Assembly (NCBI GenBank): GCA_947627395.1
Contig: CANQVW010000109.1
Location: forward strand, 1-5,049
DNA length: 5,049 bases
DNA from: an uncultured Bacilli bacterium
GTDB taxonomy: Bacteria > Bacillota_I > Bacilli_A > ML615J-28 > CAG-698
Direction: 5' to 3'
Below are positions 1-5,049 of the stretch, piece after piece. The notes below the pieces were generated by a model. That model was not told the DNA's origin. It saw only the letters and a program-made list of their open reading frames with translations, and did no database searches. Made by a program: the position numbers and the translations under genes. Position 1 is the first letter of the stretch; every line of letters starts with the position of its first letter.

Positions 1-788
1 AATTAGATGATGTTGTAAAACTTGCAAAACCAGATGAAGTTTTATTAACCATTGATGCTATGATGGGGCAAGATGCCATTAATGTCATTACGACCTTTAA
101 TGAAAAACTTCCATTAACAGGATGCATACTGACAAAATTAGATGGAGACACTCGTGGTGGTGCTGCTCTTTCTATTCGTTATTTAACCCACGTCCCAATT
201 AAGTACATTGGTGTAGGAGAAAAATTAGACCAACTAGAATTGTTCCATCCAGATCGTATGGCTGGCCGTATTTTAGGTATGGGAGATGTTGTTTCTTTAA
301 TTGAAAAAGCAACAGAAAGTATTGATGAAGATGAAGCCTTAAAAATGTATGAAAAAATTCAAAAAGGTGTATTCAATTATAATGACTTTTTAAAACAGTT
401 AAAATGGATTAAAAGAATGGGTTCCTTAAAAGGATTGTTAGGATTAATTCCAGGATTAGGAGCTCAAATTAAAAATATAGATATTGATGATAAACAATTT
501 GCTTTTATTGAAGCAATCATAGGTTCCATGACTCCTGAAGAGCGTAAACACCCAGAATTAATTGCGAAAAGTGTTTCAAGACGTGAAAGAATTACCAAAG
601 GATCTGGAAGAAGTTATCAAGAAGTCAATAATTTAACAAAACGTTTCGACGACATGAAAAAACAAATGCAAGCCATGTCAGGAATGACTGAAGAAGAAAT
701 GAATTTTAAGATGAAAACAGGACAAGGTCTTCCCCAACAAAAAGTAAAAAAAGGAAAAGGAAAAGGTAGGGGAAATTTTAGATATTAG
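1..788 (+). CDS. ffh: Signal recognition particle protein Ffh (SRP54), 3' part; 5' end outside window
   Basis: Ffh is the GTPase subunit of the signal recognition particle. It binds SRP RNA and the signal sequences of nascent chains and docks with FtsY at the membrane. The frame is open from base 3 (first whole codon) to the TAG at 786-788, giving 261 visible residues of a family usually near 450, so the N domain and the P-loop are missing. Visible G-domain motifs are DAMMGQDA (about residues 18-25; the usual form is DAMTGQDA), TKLDGDTRGGAALS (44-57, guanine specificity) and GVGEK (70-74). The M domain follows, with the finger-loop segment GLLGLIPGLG (144-153), the RNA-binding helix SRRERITKGSG (192-202), a methionine-rich stretch (MKKQMQAMSGM) and a Lys/Gly-rich tail ending GRGNFRY. 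The ATG at 60 is internal and is not the start. The identification is secure. Confidence 0.97.
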   Translation, partial: LDDVVKLAKPDEVLLTIDAMMGQDAINVITTFNEKLPLTGCILTKLDGDTRGGAALSIRYLTHVPIKYIGVGEKLDQLELFHPDRMAGRILGMGDVVSLIEKATESIDEDEALKMYEKIQKGVFNYNDFLKQLKWIKRMGSLKGLLGLIPGLGAQIKNIDIDDKQFAFIEAIIGSMTPEERKHPELIAKSVSRRERITKGSGRSYQEVNNLTKRFDDMKKQMQAMSGMTEEEMNFKMKTGQGLPQQKVKKGKGKGRGNFRY

Positions 789-790
789 GA

Positions 791-796
791 AAGGTG
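791..796 (+). promoter_or_regulatory. Ribosome binding site of the coiled-coil gene (decides its start)
   Basis: AAGGTG lies six bases before the ATG at 803, which is ideal Shine-Dalgarno spacing. The in-frame GTG at 794-796 is part of this site itself and has no properly spaced site of its own. The ATG at 803 is therefore the better start. The same AGGTG core precedes ruvA (2649-2653, five-base spacer) and ruvB (3246-3250, five-base spacer). Confidence 0.75.
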
Positions 797-802
797 AAAG
801 AA

Positions 803-2647
803 ATGAATTATGAAGAATTTAAATTACAATTTAACCAAATGAATGAAGAATTATTTGCATCATTTTTGGAAGTAAAAGAACAAAGAATTCAAAATGGAAC
901 TAAGTTACTACGAGTTTTGTCAGATACCCATCTAACAAATCAAACAGATTTAAATTCTTTAGATGAAGATTTTCTTAAGCTTTGTGAGAAACAAAGAAAA
1001 GTAATAGAAAAATTCCAAAATCAAATTGAAAAATTAAAAGAGGAATTACAAATAGGATTAACCGTTTTTGATGAAAATTTTAATATTGAAAAAGAAGAAG
1101 AAAAACTTGTTGCACAAAAGAAAAGAACTATTCTTCCAGCTCGTCAAATTTATCGTAAAGAATTGCATGACATACAAGCAAGAATTGATAAATTAGAAAA
1201 AGAACGCGATCAAGTTTTAAAAGAAAAAGAGGATTTATTGGAAGAAGAGCAAAAAAACTTCAAAGCAAAAATGCAAGAATTAGACAAGAGATCTTTCTTT
1301 GAAGTAAAACGTGTTAAAGAAAATACAAGTAAAGAATATCGTGATTTAGAAAGTAGATTATTAGAAGAAAATAATCGTAAAGAAATCAAAAGAATTCAAA
1401 AAAGCATTAAAGAAATAAGACATACAGGGACCATTGAAGCAAAAAGAATAGCTCTATCTTATGTAGATGAAGAAAAAGAAGCTGAACTTGTTTTTTTTCG
1501 TTTCTTAAAAAATCATGAAAAAGAAGTTTCCATTTTACAAGATGAATTTCAAATAAAAATGGAAGATTTACTTTTAGAAAAGAAATATTGTGATCACAAA
1601 TATCAAATGGAAGAAGACAAATACGATTTTGGTACCCAACGTGCTTTACATCATATCAATCAAAACGCCCAAAAGAAACGTGCTGATTTATTATGCTCTT
1701 ATCATGACCAAATTCAAGAAGCAAATCAAGAAAAAATAAATAAACAAATAGAACATCTAGAGCAACAATTAGAAGCGAGTAAGAAAATATTCAATCGTCG
1801 TTATGAAAAAGATTTTGTGCAAAATCAAACCATTCTTTCGATGACGAGTCAAGATGTTGAATCCTTACAAGGAGAAGTTAAAAAAATTCAAGATTACTTT
1901 TTGGTTTTTATGGATCAATACGAACAAATCATTTTAATGATTTGTAATGAATACTTAGATCAACTTAAAGTTCAAGAAGAAGAAGCTAGAAAATGTTATG
2001 AATTGTTTAACTATCAGTCACAAACTTACTATGATTTTCAGTATCAACCTTTCATAGATAAATTCTTGAAAATTACGGAACAAATTCAATCAATTCAACA
2101 GTCTTCTTTTAATCAATTTATAAGTGATTTACATAAAAAAGTAGAAATGGTGAAATCACAAATGAATGATATGTTTCAAACAATCTTGATGTTCGTGAAA
2201 AAGAGTATGGCAAATCGTTTAGCGTATCGTCAAAATATTGAGCAAATATTACAGGATGTTAGAGATCAAGGTATTCAAGCGAATGAATCTTATTTGGATC
2301 ATCAAAAAGGATTGGTTGAACAAGAACATCAAGAAATGAATCAACAGTATCAACAAGAAAAATCGGATGACCAATCTTTGAGAACAAAAATTGATGAAGA
2401 ATTTGTAACCAATGAACAATCCTTAGATAAAAGTATTTCAGAACATCAACAAAAAAATGATGCTTTAAAAGAATCTATGCGTTTACAATCGGAAGAAGTA
2501 AAAAATCAATTAAAAGCTCATATCAAAGAAACTGAGAATAATCAAAAAATGATTTTGAAAAATGGTGAGTTAGAGATTGTCAATAAATATAACTTAGCTA
2601 AAGGAAAAATAGAAGAAGAATATAAAAATAAAATTGATTTATTATAG
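803..2647 (+). CDS. Uncharacterised long coiled-coil protein, probably cytosolic
   Basis: I do not recognise this protein. From the ATG at 803 it has 614 residues; a GTG start at 794 would add three. It is dominated by Glu, Lys, Gln, Asp, Leu and Ile, has no Trp and only two prolines (about residues 112 and 416), and so should be almost entirely helical. Heptad-like charged stretches run from about 60-80, 113-360 and 475-614. Between them, about 362-470 is richer in aromatic and aliphatic residues (for example YFLVFMDQYEQIILMICNEY) and may be a helical bundle or partner-binding region. I see no signal peptide, no clean membrane span, no Walker A motif and no catalytic motif, so an SMC/Rad50-type ATPase is unlikely. 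The gene starts 14 bases after ffh and ends 11 bases before ruvA, on the same strand and with matching A+T-rich composition, so it is probably co-transcribed. A scaffold or structural role is only a guess. It ends in tandem stops, TAG TAG (2645-2650). Confidence 0.85.
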   Translation: MNYEEFKLQFNQMNEELFASFLEVKEQRIQNGTKLLRVLSDTHLTNQTDLNSLDEDFLKLCEKQRKVIEKFQNQIEKLKEELQIGLTVFDENFNIEKEEEKLVAQKKRTILPARQIYRKELHDIQARIDKLEKERDQVLKEKEDLLEEEQKNFKAKMQELDKRSFFEVKRVKENTSKEYRDLESRLLEENNRKEIKRIQKSIKEIRHTGTIEAKRIALSYVDEEKEAELVFFRFLKNHEKEVSILQDEFQIKMEDLLLEKKYCDHKYQMEEDKYDFGTQRALHHINQNAQKKRADLLCSYHDQIQEANQEKINKQIEHLEQQLEASKKIFNRRYEKDFVQNQTILSMTSQDVESLQGEVKKIQDYFLVFMDQYEQIILMICNEYLDQLKVQEEEARKCYELFNYQSQTYYDFQYQPFIDKFLKITEQIQSIQQSSFNQFISDLHKKVEMVKSQMNDMFQTILMFVKKSMANRLAYRQNIEQILQDVRDQGIQANESYLDHQKGLVEQEHQEMNQQYQQEKSDDQSLRTKIDEEFVTNEQSLDKSISEHQQKNDALKESMRLQSEEVKNQLKAHIKETENNQKMILKNGELEIVNKYNLAKGKIEEEYKNKIDLL

Positions 2648-2658
2648 TAGGTGAAAAA

Positions 2659-3210
2659 ATGTTTGATTACATGAAAGGTAAAATTACAGGAGTTTTCGCA
2701 AATTATATTGTTCTAGAAGTTCATTCTATTGGATACTCTATTCATTCACCAAATCCTTTTTCCTTCCAAAATGACGAAGAAGTGACCATCTATATTTATC
2801 CATATATTCGCGAAGATGCTTTTGATTTATATGGTTTTAAAACCTTAGAGGAAAGAAATTTATTTACTAAACTTTTATCTGTAAAAGGGATTGGACCTAA
2901 AGGAGCCTTAGCAATATTAGCTAAAGGAGAAATAGAAGAACTAGAAAAAGCGATTGAAAATAGTGATGCAAAGTACTTTCAACGTTTTCCTGGGATTGGA
3001 CCTAAAGCAAGTGGACAAATTATACTGGATTTACGAGGAAAGATTTCCAATACCATCTCCTTAAATCCAAAAGTGGAAAATGTGAAAGAGGCCCTTCGAT
3101 CTTTAGGATATACCTCCAATGAATTAAAAAAACTAGATCGATTCTTAATGGATCATATAGATTTACCAATTGAAGAACTTGTGAAAATGAGTTTAAAAAG
3201 AATGTTTTAA
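2659..3210 (+). CDS. ruvA: Holliday junction branch migration complex subunit RuvA
   Basis: RuvA binds the four-way Holliday junction as a tetramer and loads RuvB hexamers that drive branch migration during recombinational repair. The 183 residues show the three-domain plan. The N-terminal OB-fold (1-62) starts MFDYMKGKI, matching the usual start of Bacillota RuvA, and includes the conserved YIREDAFDLYGF stretch. Two helix-hairpin-helix motifs follow (KGIGPK at 76-81 and PGIGPK at 111-116). After a short linker (about 128-138) comes domain III (139-183, VKEALRSLGY), which contacts RuvB. The protein is somewhat shorter than the common length of about 200, mainly in the linker. The second hairpin reads GIGPKASGQ where most family members have GIGKKTA plus a variable residue. 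The start at 2659 is supported by AGGTG at 2649-2653. An in-frame ATG at 2671 would remove the conserved start. ruvB follows after 45 bases. Confidence 0.97.
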   Translation: MFDYMKGKITGVFANYIVLEVHSIGYSIHSPNPFSFQNDEEVTIYIYPYIREDAFDLYGFKTLEERNLFTKLLSVKGIGPKGALAILAKGEIEELEKAIENSDAKYFQRFPGIGPKASGQIILDLRGKISNTISLNPKVENVKEALRSLGYTSNELKKLDRFLMDHIDLPIEELVKMSLKRMF

Positions 3211-3255
3211 AAGCTTTAACTATTTGTTATCTTACAGAAGAAAGAAGGTGTTAGA

Positions 3256-4245
3256 ATGGAAAATGAAAGTCTTTTATTAGATGAAAATGAATCCACTCTA
3301 CGTCCAAAAAGATTAAATGAATATGTTGGACAAACAAGTATTAAAGAAACATTAAATGTCTTTATACAAACGGCCCTACAAAGAGAAGAAACCTTAGACC
3401 ATGTGTTGTTATATGGTCCTCCAGGATTAGGAAAAACGACACTTGCTAATATTATTGCCAATGAAATGGGTGCCCAATTTAAAAGTGTTACAGCTCCTTC
3501 TATCAATCGTGTTGGAGATTTGGCTGCCATTCTTTCTAATTTAGAAGCTGGAGATGTTTTATTTATTGATGAAATTCATCGTCTACCAAAGATTGTTGAA
3601 GAAACCTTGTATTCTGCAATGGAAGATTATGTCATTGATATTGTGGTTGGAAAAGATTCTACAGCATCGACCATTCGTTTGGATTTACCTCCTTTTACTT
3701 TAATTGGAGCAACCACTCGATGTGGAGATATTTCCGCCCCTTTACGTGATCGTTTTGGTATTGTTCAACAAATTCATTATTATACAGTGGATGAATTAGA
3801 GCAAATTGTCTATAGAACATCTAGAGTATTTAATTATCCAATTGAACAAAAAGCATCACAAGAAATTGCAAGGCGTTCGCGTGGTACACCAAGAATTGCC
3901 AATCGTTTATTTCGACGTGTTCGTGATTTTGCTCAATTTTTAAATGAAAAAGAAAAAATAATTACCTACGAAGTTACCAAATCTTCCTTAACCAAATTAA
4001 ATATTGATGATGCTGGATTAAATCAAACCGACCATCATTATTTACTAACGATGATTGAAAAGTTTAGGGGAGGTCCAGTAGGTTTAAATACCATAGCTGC
4101 ATCGATTGGGGAAGAAGTAACCACCTTAGAAGATGTTTATGAACCTTATTTATTACAAGAAGGTTTTATTGTAAGAACTCCAAGAGGAAGAATGGTAACA
4201 GAGAAAGCATATAAACATTTAGGAGTTACACCGAATGGACGTTAA
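3256..4245 (+). CDS. ruvB: Holliday junction branch migration DNA helicase RuvB
   Basis: RuvB is the AAA+ ATPase motor that pumps DNA through the RuvA-bound Holliday junction. The 329 residues are full length for the family. In order they show the N-terminal LRPKRLNEYVGQ segment (15-26), Walker A GPPGLGKT (54-61, with K60), Walker B LFIDEIH (102-108, D105/E106), sensor 1 GATTR (151-155), the arginine-finger segment PLRDRFG (162-168, with R166 the probable finger by alignment to the E. coli numbering), sensor 2 RGTPRIANR (209-217) and the C-terminal winged-helix domain (about 255-325, with KFRGGPVGLNTIA and the closing RTPRGRM). Residue 156 is Cys where Ala is usual (GATTRAG). AAGGTG sits five bases before the ATG. 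The last 11 bases overlap queA, suggesting translational coupling. Catalytic residues all appear intact, so it should be functional with RuvA. Confidence 0.98.
   Translation: MENESLLLDENESTLRPKRLNEYVGQTSIKETLNVFIQTALQREETLDHVLLYGPPGLGKTTLANIIANEMGAQFKSVTAPSINRVGDLAAILSNLEAGDVLFIDEIHRLPKIVEETLYSAMEDYVIDIVVGKDSTASTIRLDLPPFTLIGATTRCGDISAPLRDRFGIVQQIHYYTVDELEQIVYRTSRVFNYPIEQKASQEIARRSRGTPRIANRLFRRVRDFAQFLNEKEKIITYEVTKSSLTKLNIDDAGLNQTDHHYLLTMIEKFRGGPVGLNTIAASIGEEVTTLEDVYEPYLLQEGFIVRTPRGRMVTEKAYKHLGVTPNGR
4221..4225 (+). promoter_or_regulatory. Ribosome binding site of queA, inside the ruvB coding region
   Basis: AGGAG lies nine bases before the queA ATG at 4235, within the last codons of ruvB. 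It supports the overlapping start at 4235 and coupled translation of the two genes. Confidence 0.7.
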
Positions 4246-5026
4246 AGAATTTGATTATGATTTGCCTGAAGAATTGATTGCGCAAACACCATTAGAGGAA
4301 AGAAGCAATTCAAAATTAATGGTGGTGAATCGAAAAACAGGGGCAATAGAACATAAACATTTTTATGATATCCTCGATGAATTGAATGAAAATGATGTTT
4401 TGGTATTAAATAATACAAAAGTACTTCCTTCAAGGCTTTATGGTGAAAAACAAGATACCAAAGCTAAAATAGAAGTTCTTTTGCTTAGAGAACTTCAAAA
4501 AGATGAATATGAAGTACTCGTTCGTCCTGCAAGAAGAATCCATGTGGGAAGTATTGTTGTTTTTTATGATGACAAGCAAAATCAAATTTTATCTTTAGAA
4601 GTCAAAGAAAAAAAAGAAGAAGGCATTTGTATCGTTCATTTTTCTTATCAGGGAATTTTCTTAGAACAATTAGAAAAACTAGGAGAAATGCCACTGCCCC
4701 CCTATATTCATGAAAAACTACTTGATAAAGATCGTTACCAAACCGTTTATGCCACTCAATTAGGAAGTGCAGCAGCCCCAACAGCAGGACTACATTTCAC
4801 ACCAGTTTTACTTGAAAAAATCAAGCAAAAACATGTTCAAATTGTCTACATTACTTTGCATGTCGGACTTGGAACTTTTCGACCCGTATCTGTAGAAAGC
4901 ATTGAAGAGCATCACATGCATAGTGAATGGTATAAAATGGATGAAGAAACAGCCAAAATATTAAATCAAGCCAAAAAAGATGGAAAAAGAATTATTAGTG
5001 TCGGAACAACAAGTACAAGAACATAA
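4235..5026 (+). CDS. queA: S-adenosylmethionine:tRNA ribosyltransferase-isomerase QueA, cut short by an in-frame stop
   Basis: QueA transfers and isomerises the ribosyl group of S-adenosylmethionine onto preQ1 at position 34 of tRNA, giving epoxyqueuosine, the penultimate step of queuosine synthesis. The 263 residues carry family hallmarks: FDYDLPEELIAQTPLEERSNSKL (about 6-28, a conserved N-terminal block), DVLVLNNTKVLPSRLYG (54-70), GEMPLPPYI (150-158), GSAAAPTAGLHFTP (177-190), TLHVGLGTFRPV (207-218), EEHHMHSEWY (224-233) and VGTTSTRT (256-263). The family is usually about 340-350 residues. Here translation stops at TAA 5024-5026, exactly where the conserved Leu of the GTTSTRTLE motif belongs, so roughly the last 80 residues are lost as written. 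The same frame goes on as ESIYQKY to the window edge. A point mutation (TTA to TAA) or a sequence error explains this best. The gene overlaps ruvB by 11 bases, as is common in Bacillota, where tgt often follows. Confidence 0.93.
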   Translation: MDVKEFDYDLPEELIAQTPLEERSNSKLMVVNRKTGAIEHKHFYDILDELNENDVLVLNNTKVLPSRLYGEKQDTKAKIEVLLLRELQKDEYEVLVRPARRIHVGSIVVFYDDKQNQILSLEVKEKKEEGICIVHFSYQGIFLEQLEKLGEMPLPPYIHEKLLDKDRYQTVYATQLGSAAAPTAGLHFTPVLLEKIKQKHVQIVYITLHVGLGTFRPVSVESIEEHHMHSEWYKMDEETAKILNQAKKDGKRIISVGTTSTRT

Positions 5027-5049
5027 GAATCCATTTATCAGAAGTATCA
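5024..5049 (+). other. In-frame stop and continuing QueA reading frame to the window edge
   Basis: The TAA at 5024-5026 is followed in the same frame by codons for E-S-I-Y-Q-K-Y, which fit the sequence expected right after the QueA motif GTTSTRTL. No frameshift is needed: a single T-to-A substitution in a TTA Leu codon restores the motif. Whether the rest of the gene exists lies beyond the window. This could be a real nonsense mutation or a base-call or assembly error close to a sequence end. Confidence 0.8.

Noticed and set aside
60..62. ATG at 60 as the start of ffh
   Set aside because: The same frame is open to base 3 and encodes conserved Ffh sequence leading into the DAMxGQDA motif, so this Met is internal.
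794..796. GTG as start codon of the coiled-coil gene
   Set aside because: The GTG is part of the Shine-Dalgarno sequence for the ATG at 803 and has no well-spaced ribosome site of its own.
803..2647. Coiled-coil protein as an SMC/Rad50-like ATPase or a membrane protein
   Set aside because: There is no Walker A motif at the N-terminus, no signature motif at the C-terminus, and no uncharged hydrophobic span long enough for a membrane helix.
3211..3245. Possible promoter or terminator in the ruvA-ruvB gap
   Set aside because: I find no convincing -35/-10 pair and no GC-rich hairpin followed by a T run. AAAGCTTT is only a short palindrome in A+T-rich sequence.
3216..3530. Minus-strand open frame of 104 codons opposite the start of ruvB
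   Set aside because: It lies almost wholly opposite ruvB, which has unmistakable family motifs. The minus-strand product has no recognisable features.
4242..4433. Minus-strand open frame of 63 codons opposite the start of queA
   Set aside because: It is a shadow of the conserved QueA N-terminal coding region, with no family signature.
5024..5026. TAA read as a sense codon (alternative genetic code)
   Set aside because: TAA ends ruvA and ruvB at the correct family lengths in this same window, so a nonsense mutation or sequence error is simpler.

Overview
The window is a strongly A+T-rich bacterial segment with five genes packed head to tail on the + strand and almost no non-coding DNA. The protein signatures and the ruvA-ruvB-queA order point to a low-GC Bacillota lineage, perhaps an Erysipelotrichia- or Mollicutes-related Bacilli group. 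That placement is inferred from gene content and base composition and is not proven. Trp is encoded by TGG at both places it occurs, and the complete genes end with TAG or TAA.

Layout: (1) 1-788 is the 3' part of ffh, the protein subunit of the signal recognition particle; its 5' end lies outside the window. (2) 803-2647 encodes a roughly 614-residue, highly charged, almost proline-free coiled-coil protein that I cannot assign to a known family. (3) 2659-3210 is ruvA and (4) 3256-4245 is ruvB, which together form the Holliday-junction branch-migration motor. (5) 4235-5026 is queA, a queuosine tRNA-modification enzyme. It overlaps the end of ruvB by 11 bases and is cut short by an in-frame TAA close to the right edge of the window. 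The QueA-like reading frame continues after that stop to the last base.

The gaps are 14 bases or fewer except for about 45 bases between ruvA and ruvB, and each complete gene has a clear AGGTG- or AGGAG-type ribosome binding site. I see no terminator hairpin or convincing promoter, so the genes look like one transcription unit. RuvA and RuvB act together in recombination and repair. QueA commonly follows them in Bacillota without a direct functional link. Ffh serves membrane-protein targeting and is here linked to ruvAB only through the unknown coiled-coil gene.

Nothing in the window resembles a mobile element, CRISPR array, RNA gene or obvious defence system. The two points that most deserve a second look are the uncharacterised coiled-coil gene and the premature stop in queA.
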